Of a DNA stretch of 64,000 nt, positions 12,526 through 25,718 are shown piece by piece. A program made the position numbers and the translations under genes. Below the pieces are notes generated by a model, which was given only the letters and a program-made list of their open reading frames with translations, had not been told where the DNA came from and searched no databases. The stretch covers positions 4,023,501 to 4,087,500 of the forward strand of contig JAQSEB010000041.1 in NCBI GenBank assembly GCA_030063045.1, written 5' to 3'. Source of the DNA: Pratylenchus scribneri (lineage: Eukaryota; Nematoda; Chromadorea; Rhabditida; Pratylenchidae). Numbering within the stretch: the stretch's first letter is position 1; the number at the start of each line of letters is the position of its first letter.

Positions 12526-13585
12526 CCCAGAGTCACAAAGAAAATATGTGCAGAATATTTTGAAAATTTCATTGTAATTTTGAAAATTTTTTAAAAAAAT
12601 AAATAATCCTCAACATATGTTAAGCACCGATAAATTGCTAAAATATATTAGAAATGAATAAAATTCTGAAAATCCATGTCAAGACAAATTCAAAAGATTT
12701 TGAACATAGAAGGAAAAAAATATGTTCAAAATTTTACATATTTACAAAATTAAGTGAAAATACATCAATTCTTATAATATTCTTAAAATTAGTAAAATCC
12801 AGGAAACATTTTGAGAATTTTATAATTTTGAAAATTTATATTTGCATCCATTTTGATAAGCTTTTGAAAATAAGACCCAAAATGCAGATTAAAAATGGAT
12901 ACAATTTTCAGAAAATTTTCAGAATTCTAAGATTTTCGCCAAATTTTTCGATTCATTTTCACAACCTAAAATAGAACAAATTTTCAGAATATTTTCGAAA
13001 AATATCTATATTTTGAGAATATTCTGGAGAAAGGCAATGAAAGGAATAAATAAATGTTTTAATGGAGGAGGATACATAGCCTCCTTAGCTCAATGTTATG
13101 TCGCTGACTTTGGCACTTGACTACTCGGGTTCGAATCCCAGCTGCGGCAGGTAATTATATGAGTGAAATCAGAATCAGAAGAAGGGAAAAAAGTCAGAAC
13201 AGTGCGCGAGAAAAATCAGAACAATAAACCAGAACAAGGGAAAACAGATTTTTGCCCCATTTTCAAAATATTCTGAATATGATTGCCATTTTGAAAATAT
13301 TTGTCTTGGTATTTTGAATAGATATTGTAAATATGTCCTAAAAGATTTTGAAAATGTTTCATATTTTCAAATTATTTTCGAAATTCTGAAAAATTGTTAT
13401 ATTCACTTGATTTTCACTAGATTTTTAAAATGGAAATGTAAAAATATTTAAATATCTTTGCAAAATATAAGCAATTTTAATAATATCCCTAAAATTCATG
13501 CATTCTCATTTTGTTTATAACTCTGAAAATTTGGGTACATTTTCACCAGATTTTTAAAATTCGCGCAAAAAATTGTGACTCTGGG
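12526..13585. mobile_element. TIR element, CCCAGAGTCACA ends, 1.06 kb
   Basis: The left end is CCCAGAGTCACAAAG at 12526; the right end is TTGTGACTCTGGG finishing at 13585, an exact inverse over the terminal 13 bases. The interior is AT-rich with repeated GAAAATTTT and CAGAATATTTT words, and near its centre lies a tRNA-like sequence. A sister element with ends CCCGGAGTCAC/GTGACTCCGGG is at 19780-21110 and a truncated copy ends near 57313. No transposase frame is visible, so it is non-autonomous. I could not find a clear target-site duplication. Confidence 0.65.
13079..13149 (+). tRNA. tRNA-like sequence, probably pseudogene or SINE-type head
   Basis: It begins GCCTCCTTAGCTCAATG, with an A-box-like TTAGCTCA, and has a perfect B box GGTTCGAATCC followed by CAGCTGCGGCA. 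The acceptor stem is poor: only about four of seven pairs form between GCCTCCT and CTGCGGC. No convincing anticodon stem could be drawn around the TTTGGCA loop. It sits in the middle of the 12526-13585 TIR element. This fits a decayed tRNA or a tRNA-derived Pol III promoter captured by the repeat, rather than a working tRNA. Confidence 0.45.
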
Positions 13586-14960
13586 CATTGGATTTAGCCC
13601 CAATTCCAATTGTTGTGTGCCGCCAATCGATCAGCGCCAATTGGGGGTTCCCTTTTGCCCTTCCCCATTTGTGTATGAGAATAAATGGCTCATCAGTGGA
13701 TGATGAGGGGAAACAGAAACCCCCGGAGGAATGATAGAAGGGAATGGCTTTGAGGAGGTTTGTTTCCTGTCTAATTTGCCGCATTGAGCATCGATAAAAA
13801 ATGGTCGGTTTAAATAGAAAAAAGGGGGAATGATATTTCGGATGAGAGGACGGCTGTCTTCGCCTCTCAAAAACTTCTTCATTCTCACCCAATTTTTGAG
13901 GATATTGCAGGGGAAAAAATAGGCCAAAAAAGTAAAAATTTGGAGAAGGATGTTGATTGGGATGGGTAGGGAAGCTTAATTGTTTGAAGATGGCTTTTTG
14001 CCAGTTTTTGTAACCATTTCCGGTTAATAAAACTATTAACAAAGAAGAATTGAATTCAGCTATTTCTTTGCCAAAATATGGAGGAAGGATAGGGGACAAT
14101 TAAATAATAATTTAAGGAATGTTTAAGAATAGTGATAAATTGCCATGGATAATCAAATGCGAATTTGATTATCTTATCTTTAGGGCTTTGGTCTAAAAAT
14201 TGGCACAAAAATTATTAAGTATTTGGAAGGAGAAACACGAAAATTGGTATGATAATTGAAAAAAAAATTTATTGATTATGGTATGGGGTTATTCTCTTGG
14301 ATCTCCGTCCGAAAAATAATTGATTAAGATAGAATGGATTTTAGACTGCATTACGAAAATTCTGGTTTTAGATTTTTCAAAAATATGTTTTCAAATCGGT
14401 TTTGTGAGTTTTCTATTGCCCTGAAAATTGGGATTGGGACGAAGTGGGTCATATGAGAATAAAATGTAAAAGTATTAGAAAATAAATAATTAGTTCTCAA
14501 TTATTAAATAGAATGAAATGAGATAAATAATAAAGTTCTATCCTTTTAGGAGGATCAATGCTTCGTCTAATCAATCCGATAAGAATTGGATCGATCGTAT
14601 ATGAAGAAAAAAGAAACGGCGTGTTGGAGGCAAAAATCCCAATTGTCTATCCCAATCCCAAGTATTTTGGAATTTGAGGCAAATGAAGGAAAGGAGGCAA
14701 ATAGCGCCTTAAGGCATCAGCCGTTTCAAAGGCTGGATTTGACTGAAAAGACGAGGCGCTGATGAGGGAAAGGGGATGTGATTGATCCGTCCATTTGCCT
14801 CGGCGATCAGCCGGCGAGGTGGTTGCAAACGCTTCTCTATTCCCAATAGGCCATCCAGGCCTTAGTCCCAGAAGATATCATTGCCTAAAAATCCTTCAAT
14901 TGAAACTGAGGGACCAGTTTTGCCGTTGGTGGGGCGTGTGAGGATTCCCGGGTTTGGTCA
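13586..14960. other. Intergenic, no supported gene
   Basis: Open frames on the minus strand (13554-14099) overlap the end of the TIR element and lack any recognisable domain. From 14530 to 14960 the DNA is richer in G+C and holds a short plus-strand frame at 14558 (about 40 codons, M-L-R-L-I-N-P-I-R-I-G) ending in TGA. I see no splice-supported gene and no RNA gene. Confidence 0.3.
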
Positions 14961-15574
14961 GCTCTAGTGGCCCAATCAATTTCCCTTCCAACCTTTGCCC
15001 ACTCATTTCCATTCATCCTTCTCATCTTCATCTTCCCCTCCATTCATCCACCCCTACTTTGGACTTCCCTTCCATTCTCGATCCCCGACCATTCCCACTT
15101 CCCCTTTATGTTGAATCACCCCAGTTTATTTAATCCAACTTCTTCCCCTCTATTATGGCCATTCTACCATCATTCTTCGGATTTGACTCCCAGCACCATC
15201 TTTTCCATCCACTGCCATTTTCATGCGGAATAAATGAATAAATAAACATCTTATTCTCGACCATCTTTTGGGGAGAATTGGGTTTGGGGAAAGGCTGGGG
15301 TATTTCATCAACAAATGAGTAATCGCGAGCTCATTTCGCTCTAGCCATTCCGATCATCATCCCATCCCGAATTCCTTCCACCATCCCCAAATCCCAATCC
15401 GCATAAGAAACATTCTACTTGGCCAGTAGAATCGTTTACTTTCAATAACAATCACATTATTTTCTCTCATTCATCAAAAAACTATTATATCTAAAAATAA
15501 AAACCAGCAGGGTGGGTGCGCGGTGCGGAAATGGAAAAAACCATCAAAATTGATGATCTTTGTCTATGTCTTTG

Positions 15575-15740
15575 ATGGTTTTTGGATCAAATGTCTCATC
15601 GACTTCTAATAAATTAGGGAACGTTTTTAGACCTACAAACCTTATGCTAATTTTGTAGGTCTCATCGAGACGTGGTATCATGTTTATGGGTCTAAAACTG
15701 GCCCGATTTATTAGTCGATGAGACATTTGATAAAAACCTT
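15575..15740. repeat. Foldback repeat with TCTCATCGAGAC signature
   Basis: Left arm GGTTTTTGGATCAAATG plus TCTCATCGACTTC; right arm GTCGATGAGACATTTGAT plus AAAAACC. The spacer carries ATTTTGTAGGTCTCATCGAG, the word shared with copies at 15929-16145, 29745-29955, 55010-55235 and 63772-64000. It is a probable non-autonomous hairpin element. Confidence 0.6.
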
Positions 15741-15928
15741 CAGCATTCATGTCATAAAATTCGATGATTTTCCATAACATGAATAAAACACGATTGAATT
15801 CTCTGTAATGTGAGATTTATCGATCTTTTTTTATTGATCGCATTGCAATTTAGCATCAATTGCTTGTCGAGAAAATACATTTTTTTGCCAAGAGCTCGGT
15901 TTTTTGTTTATAACTTTTTAGTGATTAA

Positions 15929-16145
15929 TCCTAGACCCCCAAACCTTAAACCATTTTATAAAGCTCGTCGAGTTGCATCGATTGAGATATAATCTGCCAT
16001 GGTTTGGGCAAAATTCAAGGTATTAAACCGTTTAAACACTATCCTGTTTTTGGTTTTTAACTTTTTTGTCTTTGATTTTAAACCTCTACATCTATAGGTC
16101 AACCGCTGCATCTCGATGAGCTCTTTCGAATAGTATAAGGTTTAA
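15929..16145. repeat. Foldback repeat, diverged copy of the TCTCATCGAGAC family
   Basis: The left arm has AACCTTAAACCATTTTATAA, then GCTCGTCGAGTTGCATCGAT and CTGCCATGGTTTG. The right arm has GCTGCATCTCGATGAGCTC and AGTATAAGGTTT. Order and words match the edge copy at 63772-64000, with more substitutions. Confidence 0.55.
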
Positions 16146-16844
16146 GTTCAAATACAAAAAGTTATTACATTGTCGACAAAAAAGACCGATTTTGTCGACA
16201 AAAGAATCTCTTGATCTTGTTTTGTATTTTATCGACAAAATCTTTTCTCATTTTACTACATGATCTCTCAAAATTCCATTAACTCTCGCATGTTTTGAGA
16301 TTTTTTGTCTAAAATACGCTTTGCTTAATTTTCTAAATTTAAATATAATCTATTCAATAGCCCTTTCGTCAATGGCGAGAGAACGAAAATTTGATGAATA
16401 TTATAGAAAAAATGGAGTGTAGGCTAGAGAAATGCAGAAATTAATGGCGCCCAAAATTTTGTTGTTCCCCACTCATCAAAAGCAAAACATTTTCCTATTT
16501 TCATTTGAACATTTTCATGCCTTCATGCGCTTTCATTCAAAAATTTTCTTAATAAATTTGGAAATCATATTGTTGATTGCGATCGATGTCCAAATATTTT
16601 GTTGGAAAAATCATTGTTGCCTGCCATTCTTGTCTGGATCAATTCACAAACATTAAAAACGATAAAAATCATAAAATCTTGTTACAAAATTCATTTAATT
16701 TTGTTGAAAAGATCGCCAGCAGAGTATAGTGCTTAAATGCTGATGGGTGATGGTAATGGCACGTAGAGAAATTTGTCATAATGACAGTACTTTCAAAGAA
16801 AGATTCGTTTGCCTTGGCCAATAATGATGGATGTGAAAAACGAT

Positions 16845-17160
16845 GACATATAAAATACGGTTTATTCAATAATTTGTTATTGTTCAAACAATAATTTATT
16901 GACGAATGACACAAAACATAGATAATATGGATGCGGACAGGCATTTGACGGAATAGCCCAAATTTATGGCCAACTAGTCCTTTATTCTGACCATTTGAGA
17001 TGAGGGCTAAAACGATGCCATATAAAATACGGTTTATTCAATAATTTGCTTTTTGTTGATACATTTTTTTGAGGAATGGCACTAAAGCATAGATAATATG
17101 GAGTACGGACATTCAGCAGATGACGGAAAGGCACATTTGACTATGGCCAACTGATCGGCG
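16845..17160. repeat. Tandem duplication, unit about 170 bp
   Basis: AAACGATGACATATAAAATA is followed by CGGTTTATTCAATAATTTG, and the same order recurs from 17011 with CGATGCCATATAAAATACGG. Both units end with CATAGATAATATGGA and GGCCAACT. The region 17160-17860 after it is C-rich, with loosely repeated TTGCCG/CCAACT words and no supported gene. Confidence 0.6.
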
Positions 17161-19099
17161 GCATGTAAAACTTGCCGTCATCTAACTTTGTCGCCTCCAA
17201 CATCTGCCCACTTGCCGGACTTCCAGCTTTTCGCCGGCCGATTCCATCCGCCTATATTGTCCAGTAAACTGCCAAAGTTCAACTTAACGCCATACGCCAA
17301 CACCCAATCAGCCATCGTCCTACTTTTTGCCATTCAACTGTCTTGCCGTTAAACTTTTTACCGACCAATTTGCCTGCCTCACACATCCAATATGTTACCG
17401 GCATAATTGCCACACCCATCTTGCCGTTGCGTCCAACCTATATCCGGCTCTCCACAAACAGTATCGGCCCAATTTGGCTTTCTCAACTTATCAATTTCTG
17501 GCCAATGCCTCCATCTAAATTTTCACACCATCCAATTTGCTGCTAACAAAGTTGCCGTTGTTCAATATATGGTTTCCGGATCAGCTGCTTTCGACCAACT
17601 TTTCGCCAAGCAATTTGTTGCCACAGACAAAGTCGAGCCTGCTGACTTGCCACCTGCCAGTTTATCATCCAAACCAGCTGCCACCCTCCTCATAAGCCAA
17701 CTAATCAACCGTTACATCTGCGATCTACCCCTTCTCAACGATCAACTTGTGCAGGACAATTTGTTGCCAGTCAATTTGTCGTCTTCTACCCAACTTGCCG
17801 TATCACTAAACTTAACACCGTGCAAACTATCGCCATTCATTCGGTTTAATTATTTCAATTAAAGTTAGGTTAGAGTCGAAGCCTAAGAATTTTGTAGGAT
17901 TATATTAGACTAGATTATTGAATATGGAATTTGGGCTATGATATTGAGTTATGAAGACAAAATGGACGCAATGAATTACGGTGGACCGAATGTAGGCTAA
18001 TTAGAGAAAAATTTGGTCTATTGAAAATGCCTAATAAAGGCTTTTTTGTTAAAAATGGGAAAGCTCAAATGAGGAGGACATGGTGCAAAAATTACTTAAA
18101 ATAAAATATACCTAGAGGAAAATTTGAATTGGAAATTTAGTAGTGATCATGGATTGTGTTGATAAAATGTTGAAAGGAATATTGGAGAATGACTGTAATG
18201 AAGGTAAAGGAATGTGCCATGGAAAAAGGATCCATGGATGGAATGGATGTAGATTAAATGTTTGGGAGAGAAATGGAAGGGCAAGAAAAACTGTAATACC
18301 AATTACAATGAACATGAATACAATATTCCCCAGATTTTTGCATAACTTTATCTTTCATCAAAACAAATACCATTCATGCCTATTATACCATACTCGATAG
18401 CACACTATCTTTTCACCATTTCGCACAATTGTTTTAATACCTGATAAGATGGATATCAGCTGCCGAGTATAGCAATGAAAGTTATTTGTCTCAATATTTT
18501 CATTTATTTGTTGTTATCAACAAAATTTGTATTTCATTTTAAGGTGTATTTCTCCGTCTTATTTTAGTTACTTTCGTGCTTACAATTACCAAAATATTAC
18601 TAATTGTATTTAATCATTTCGAAAAATTGAAAATCTTTAACTTTATCTATCTAACTAAAATCTATACCAAAATAGGAATGCCTTCTAAAATTACAGTATT
18701 CATATTCATCTATTGTACATATTTCACATGCTTCATTTTTCATTTTCTTTTGATCACTTAATCCATCGATTCTCGTCCTTTTATTTATGTCAATTTCATC
18801 ATAATCCCATTTTATGTCCTAATGATATTCTTCAGTTAGGGCCAAATATGTTCATTTCAAATGTATTTTCGACAATCAAAATTTAATTGTCAACTAATCC
18901 GTCTGGCTCTATTTTCAACATTCTCGTTCAATCCATTCTATTTTTATATCTTTTATATCCATTTATTGCATTCTCATTCTTTTATATGTTCAAAATTCCA
19001 ATTATTATGATCACATTTTTTCTGTCCAATCGATTTCCCCATTTTGGTCATATTCCTCAAAAATATCATTTCAATGTATTTTAGGCAAATTTGACTCAT

Positions 19100-19310
19100 G
19101 CTATTTTTGGATCTCATTCCAATGACGTCATTCTCATTTAATTTATTGGTAGATTTATAAAGTTGTTTTTAATTGGAATTTATTTAATTTTATTCTCATT
19201 TAATTTTTGGATCTCATTCCAATTTCGTCATTCTCATTCAATCTATTGGTAGATTTATAAAATTGTTTTTAATTGGAATATATTTAATTTTATTCTCATT
19301 TCATGTGTTT
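19100..19310. repeat. Tandem duplication, two copies of about 99 bp
   Basis: The unit runs from GGATCTCATTCCAAT through TTGGTAGATTTATAAA and TTTTTAATTGGAAT to ATTTTATTCTCATTT. It occurs twice in direct orientation with only a few substitutions. Confidence 0.7.
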
Positions 19311-19779
19311 TCTTTATTAAAATATTTTTCCTTATGTCTACAAAAATATTTTTAAACAATAGTTTGCTTTCGGAAAGCAAAATTGATTAATCATTTTATT
19401 CATTTAATGGTTGGAAATAGTAATTATAAACAATATTATGCCGGACATTAATTTAATGCCTCCGGCATTAATTTATTTTGCATCAGGAAAGTTCAATTTA
19501 CTATATGAAGTTTGAATTTCAGACTGATATGAGTGTGTTTAGTAAAACTTCCGCTAGACTTCTATCTCGCCTTCGACGAAGAAAATTTGACTCATCCAAT
19601 TTCTGGATTTTCATCATTCTCATTCAATCTATTTTAACGATTCTACAAAATTTAACCCTTAGAATTTTACTAATATAAATTGTTCTATTTCATTTCATCT
19701 CACATTAATCACATGCTGCCCTGCAAAATTGCCATCATCCCCTTATCCTTTTTCATTTCCCTCTCCAGCAACATCTGCT

Positions 19780-21110
19780 TCCCGGAGTCACATTTTTGGG
19801 ACCGAATTTTGAAAATCTTGTGAAAATTTCACCAAATTTTCTGAGTTAGACCACTTTAGAAATGCACATTATTTTGAGAATTTTTTAAAAATGGCATATA
19901 TTCTGAAAAGATATTTAAAATTTTTTCCATTTTCATTTTAAAAATCTAGTGAAAATCTAATGAATTTAAAAATTTGTTTGAATTTTTAAAATAATTTAAG
20001 AATTCTGAGCATTTTCAAAATCTTTTAGTACCATATTTTCAATATCTATTCAAAATAGTGTGGAAAAATATTTTCAAAATGCTAACCATTTTCAGAATAT
20101 TTCGAGACATTATTTTCAATATCTAGTCAAAATAATATGCAAAAATATTTTCAAAATGCTAACCATTTTCAGAATATTTCGAGAAATAATTTTCATCATA
20201 TTTACAGGATGAATCAAAATTCTCGCGGACCCACCCGGGATCTCGAGAATCCCCAGGATCCCGCGCACCCGGGAATCCCAGGATCTCGCGCATCCGGATC
20301 TCGACAATCCCGGGATCCCGCGCACTCGGGAGTCCCAGGATCTCGAGAATCCCAAGATCCCGCGCACTCGGGAGTCTTAGGACCTGGCGCGAGTCCAATC
20401 CCAAACGGCTAATACGCCTGAAGCATGCCCCATGAAGGGCAGCAGCCATGTCTTCCCCTTATAAATCTGGGTGCTATATAGGCTGAAGGGTAAAAAAATT
20501 TTATGAGAAGCACACAATAGGAGGAAATAGGCAGAGCCATCTCTGATCGTCTAATAGAAATAGTACACATTCTTCCATTTTCTAAATACAATTCTTATTC
20601 TGAAATTTGGCATATAATTCTGAAAATATACTAAAAAATTTGCGATATTCTCAGATTATTTTAGTCAAATTCTCAAAATATCTTGTGAAAATAAGATTTA
20701 AAATAATTTTCAAAATTATTAAATTCTGAAAATAATCTGTAAATGTTTAGCATTTTAGGAAGCATTTTTGGTCATATTTTCAAAAGATTCTGAAAAAGTA
20801 TATGAAAATAGATTTTAAAAATTTTTGAATTCTCAAAATGTTCCCAGAATTTTATCTATTTCCAGAATATTTTAGAAGTTGGTATATTTTGAAAATGTGA
20901 ACAATTTTGAGCAGATTTTTTTCCTATTATATTCAAAATCTTTTGAATTTTTTTTGACTTTGAATTTTCAGAATTTTACTCATTTCAAAAATATTTTGAC
21001 AATTAATATCTTTTCAACATATTTTGAGAATTTTGCCATTTTTAAAATATTTTGACAATTACATTAAATTGTCAACATATTTTTGCACACATTTTTTTTG
21101 TGACTCCGGG
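19780..21110. mobile_element. TIR element, CCCGGAGTCAC ends, 1.33 kb
   Basis: CCCGGAGTCACA at the left is mirrored by TGTGACTCCGGG at 21110. The interior is AT-rich, like the element at 12526-13585, with repeated CAGAATATTTCGAGA and ATTTTCAAAATGCTAACC words. A GC-rich minisatellite occupies its middle. The last ~275 bp also occur at 57040-57313. No coding capacity was recognised. Confidence 0.65.
20226..20385. repeat. GC-rich degenerate minisatellite inside the TIR element
   Basis: About four imperfect copies of a unit built from GGATCTCGAGAATCCC, AGGATCCCGCGCAC and TCGGGAGTCCC. It is much richer in G+C than the flanking AT-rich DNA and is open on both strands because of the repeat, giving false R-D-P and E-I-L-G frames. 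Confidence 0.75.
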
Positions 21111-21993
21111 TTCTTCTCGTTTGCTCTTCCTAATTATAAGCCAATTAAGCCATTCCTCCATATTCCCTAAAAATGCCATTTGAAATTAGGGACATTTGGC
21201 CAATCAACATTTGAATTCTCTAAAATTTATGTCTCAATTTCATTTTCTACTGGTTTTACCGGTATTTCTCAATTATAAATTGTTCCATTTCAACCCAAAT
21301 TCATCATATCCTTTCTTCAAAAACGCCATCACCCCTTCCTCTTTCCTCTCTCATAATATAATATTGGAAAATATTCTTTTTCCTTTCCCTCTGGCCACAA
21401 AAAGTGCGTTTGATGAAGTCATCTGCTTCTTCTCCTTTGTTCTTCTTAATTAAATTTCAGTTTCCCTATTTCTCAAAAATGTCATTTCAATTCAATATAT
21501 TTTATAAACACATTTGGTTCAAAATTCTCCAGGATTTATGGCTCCATTCCATTATTCAACCAATTCTACCGGCCCAACCGGTTCTACTGGTAAAACTGGT
21601 TCTACCAAAATCTACCGGTAGAATTTCACAATTAAATTCTTCCATTTTCATTCACATTCATCAAATTCTTCCCTTTAACAGCACCCTATCATCCCCTTCC
21701 ATTACCATTGATTCACCCAAAAATGCATATTTTCCTATGAATTTGGCCATTCCATTAGCATTCCCTTTCCCTCTCATCATTGCGAGAAACTCATTGGATG
21801 AGTCATCACTTTCATTTCCTGTTTTAAGCCATATTCCTCTTCCCTTAAGGCACATCCGTCTTTCCTTCCGAAAGGACTATTCCTCAATCCAATTCGCCAT
21901 CTTTTTATTGAAGCGAATTCCTTCGTCTGCCTCAATTTTCCTACGATAGAATTTTTCCTGTTGAGGTGCGAGGCCACGCCCCCATGGGGCCTC

Positions 21994-22000
21994 TATATAA
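21994..22000 (+). promoter_or_regulatory. Possible TATA box
   Basis: CTCTATATAAGGGAC lies just downstream of a GC-rich stretch (CCACGCCCCCATGGGGCC). It resembles a Pol II core promoter, but no supported gene follows, so this is only suggestive. Confidence 0.2.
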
Positions 22001-22067
22001 GGGACGGAATATCGGCCAGGATGGCCATTTCTCCCTACCCCCACCTACACAACAATCCTCCAATTCC

Positions 22068-22195
22068 GTCTTCCAATTCCGTCCTTCCGTCCCAATATTC
22101 CATCCCCGATTCCATTCCTTCCTATTCCGTCCTTCCGTCCCAATATTCCATCCCCGATTCCATTCCTTCCTATTCCGTCCTTCCATCCCAACATT
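22068..22195. repeat. Short tandem repeat, unit about 56 bp
   Basis: CCGTCCTTCCGTCCCAATAT, then TCCATCCCCGATTCCATTCC, then TTCCTATT repeats two to three times. It produces a spurious repeated S-V-L-P-S-Q-Y-S-I-P-D frame. Confidence 0.75.
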
Positions 22196-23299
22196 TCACA
22201 GAATTCCATCCACATTTCCATTTTCAACATTTTTTTTTGTGCTTCATCACAATTTCCTTCCATCCACATTTTTCGCGTTTTCATTTTCCAACTCCCCTCC
22301 AAGATTCATCCAAGATTCATCCCTTTTTCCTTTCCGCATTTCTTGGACTTGTGCATTTTCTCCAATTGTCGGGTCAATTCAATTTATCACTCACTTTGTT
22401 GGAACTTTTGACTGTTTCTGCTTGGCAAGTTTACAACATTTTTTTTGCCCAAAACTTCATTACACTATCAATTGTCAACTGCTCCTTCCTCTTCCAAAAT
22501 CCCAAATTTTTATCCGCTTTTCCTTTGAATTTTATCCATTTTATCCGCTTTATCCATTTTATCCTCTTTTCCGTTGGCGCGGCAACTTTTAGATTGCTTT
22601 TATCCAACAAATGTTCGCGCAACTTTAATATTTGCCTCACTCAAACTTCGAACCAGCGGCCTCCATTTGAATCCAATCTTCTTACCATTTGCGTTAAACA
22701 GGCACCTCCCCAATTCTCCCTCAAAGGGAAATATAAAACATCCATCCTCCCCAACAGCAGGCTGTCAGCAGTTGTTCCTTTCCACTTTTCCTCCTCTCTT
22801 ATTCCATCCATTTGCCGCCGGCGGCCGCCGGCGGCCGCTGCTGGCTCTGCTGTTGGCTATATTCCCTACGGGGACAACATTGGTTGGATGAGGAGCCTTC
22901 CTCTTGAATTTTTCCTTTGCATTAACACATCACGCTTTTAATCCCACTTTTTCAACATTTTCTTCCCAAAAGTCATCCCTCATTTCCATTACCAATTCAC
23001 GTGCACGCAGTGCCCAAAAATGGGCTAAAAATAGATGGAAGGAAGCATTCATCTTCCATTTGCCCTTGCTCCTCATTCCCTCTTTTACTGTTTTGCGGAC
23101 CCTTCCCATTCCTCCGCCCAACAATTTTGTTCATCCTTTTCGTTGGCCGTGAGCCACACTTCTCCGTTCTCCCTCCATTTTTGCAATCAGCCCGTCGGGG
23201 TTGTTGACTCATCACAGAGCCAATTTCCTGTTTCCTCTTCCTCATCCATTTCCATGCAACCAGCTGGTTCGTTGGCTCCCGGCTCCCCAACCAGTTGTT

Positions 23300-23735
23300 C
23301 ACTCCACCCAAAAATGTTTCGAAATTGCACCGGGAATGTGTCTGGCTTATTTAATAGGACCAAACAAGTTTAATTAGGGGTTGAACCTTGAGTGCACACA
23401 TTGAGTAATTAAATATTAAATATTCCATTGTTCTCCGTTCTCCCCCTATTATTCCATTTTCGCATTATTCATATAATTATTAAAAACATTTTTAATGAGC
23501 ACTTTCTGCAGACAGCCAGCAGCAGCTGGTTCGTGGGCTAGCCCATTTACCGTTCCCTCATCCCTTCGTCCAAAAATATTTCGAAGAGCAAAGGTGAGAA
23601 TGTGTCTGGCTTATTTAATACGAGATCAAAACATAGATTAGTTTAATTAGGGGGTATTAAATATTCCTTGTGTTCTTCTCCCCTCTCTCATTTCCTCATT
23701 ATTCGCATAATTATCTTTATAAACATTTTTAATTA
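23300..23735. repeat. Local direct duplication
   Basis: A block with AATGTGTCTGGCTTATTTAA, AGTTTAATTAGGGG and TATTAAATATTCC, followed by CATTTTTAAT, appears twice with small indels. It is one of several short duplications in this pyrimidine-rich block; others are at 24260-24480, 25460/26430 and 29337-29640. Confidence 0.6.
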
Positions 23736-25718
23736 GCGCTTTCAAATTTGGCGAAATAAATTGGGCATTTCTTTCCAAAAAAGTGGTTTATTCCCAGTGA
23801 AATAATACCTCTTTTGATGCCCATTAATTTTGAGTGTATCAATTGTTTTTTCCCTTATTAATTGTCTAACCAGCGTTCATTCTCTTTAGATAAAAACTGT
23901 AATATATAATGCGCTTTCAGAAATTATACGTTATTCACTAATTTAGTCCATATTCCCATTGGATTGCATCCCTTGGTTCATTGGCAATTTTCCTTATAAA
24001 TTTGGGTAATCCATCATCAAAAATTGTTTGTTCGTGTCTGAAGAATATGACCCCCTACCCCGCCATCATATATCCATCAAATTGTTCGTCCAAATCCCTC
24101 GCGATCCAATTTCATTGGCATTGCTATTTTTCTTTATATTTAAATTGGTTAATCCTTTATCCGCGCCCATCTGCCCAGAAATATGAAACATTCTCGAATG
24201 AATCCGCTCAATCACTTTGATGTTTTTATGGGTGGATATTCATCAAATTGGTTTAAACCAAATTTCGCGATGCCCTTATCCCATTCATTCTTTTGTGCCG
24301 AATAATGGATGGTCGGCATATTCATTCACCATTTGGCATCTTATTTGGCTGAGGATTTTATGAGTGAATGGCCCTTATAGCCTTATATCAATCATTGGCC
24401 AAATCTCGAGACGCTTATCCCATTCATTCTTTTGTGCCGAATTGACGGCACATTCTTTCATCATTTGTCTCCATTTTCGGCATCCCTTTTCTTTATATTC
24501 TTTCATACCTTCATTACTTAAATCCCATCCACTTTATCCCCGCTTTCTTTTCTTTTTTGTAAATTTTTTTTGACCATCTGCCATTTTCCTTGATCTTTTG
24601 GCCATTTCAATCTTTCATTTTTCTTAACTAAAAATGCAAATTTTTCTGAATTTTTGTTTCTTTTTTTTTGGAGGATGGAAAAAACACTCTTCTCCTAATC
24701 CCCATTTTCATTCCAAAACAATGGAAAAAATCGATCAAAAGTCAAATGCGCCGCCGACTTTTGCACAATCAATTTCCCCTCCCTATTTATGTCCTTCACA
24801 TCCATTCGCACGGCCTATATTTTATCTTATCTCCTTTTTTAACCTTTGGGGAAAATTAACATTTTCTCTGATCTTTGATTTGGCCAATTTGGCCATTTCC
24901 TTTTTTATTTTTGTTAATTATAAATGCCGATTCTCTTAGTTTTTTTTTTGTTGTTTTGAGGATTTTTTCCCTTGCCCACCTTTCCAATTCCAATTTCCGG
25001 ACCAATAAACAAAAATGATCAAAAAAATGTCAATGCACCGACAATTTGTGCTCAATCATCGATATTTTTGTCCTCCGCTCTTCCCCTCCAGCCTCCTCCT
25101 CTTCTCGCCGCCGCGGTCCTTCCTATTCGCCCCTCCAGTGCTGACTTTTTTTGCATAGTCAACTTAGAACTTACCCTCCATATTTTTGCCCTTCCTTTTT
25201 GCCCTTCCTTCCCTTCCCTCGCCCCTCCGGCCCCCTTTCCCCCTCGGCGACCCTCTTCCCCCTCCCCGACTGCGGACTAATGGCCCCTTCCCCACCGCGA
25301 ACAACCGCCCTCCAGCATTCATTCGCCAATTTTTTAACAAAAGTTTTGCTTCACAAAAAATGTGAGATGCCCCCTTCCTTCCAATTTTCCATATAATCAA
25401 CAAAATTAGCTGACTGATGAGATTGTTATTTTGCCCTTATTATTTCCACTTTCCATCTAATCGACTGGCTCTAAGTCACCGACAACATTTTTGAGACTGA
25501 GGAACTGACTTTTCCCACTTTCTCTAAAAAACTAAAAAGGAAAAGCAAAAAATAATAAAAATGACATTGCTTTAGGGAATGGGGACACCAATGAAGAAAA
25601 AGCTGCATACAGCATACACAATACAGTATAATAACATTAGTGCGCGCAGCAATTCTCCTTCCCCCTCCAACCATTTCATTTGCGCCTTTTCCCTTTTCTT
25701 CCTTTTTCTTCTTTCCAC

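Noticed and set aside
16669..16944. 91-codon minus-strand frame
   Set aside because: Falls in a tandemly duplicated AT-rich stretch, and the second copy does not keep the frame.
17407..17862. 151-codon plus-strand frame
   Set aside because: C-rich loosely repeated TTGCCG/CCAACT words; no domain, no splice context, and two other frames are open alongside.
20116..20449. Overlapping frames on both strands rich in R-D-P/G-I-L-G
   Set aside because: Generated by the GC-rich minisatellite inside a TIR element.
21961..22941. 326-codon plus-strand frame
   Set aside because: Lies in pyrimidine-rich DNA and includes the 56-bp tandem repeat. It reads as Ser/Pro/Phe/His-rich with no domain, and an overlapping second frame is also long, so composition explains it.
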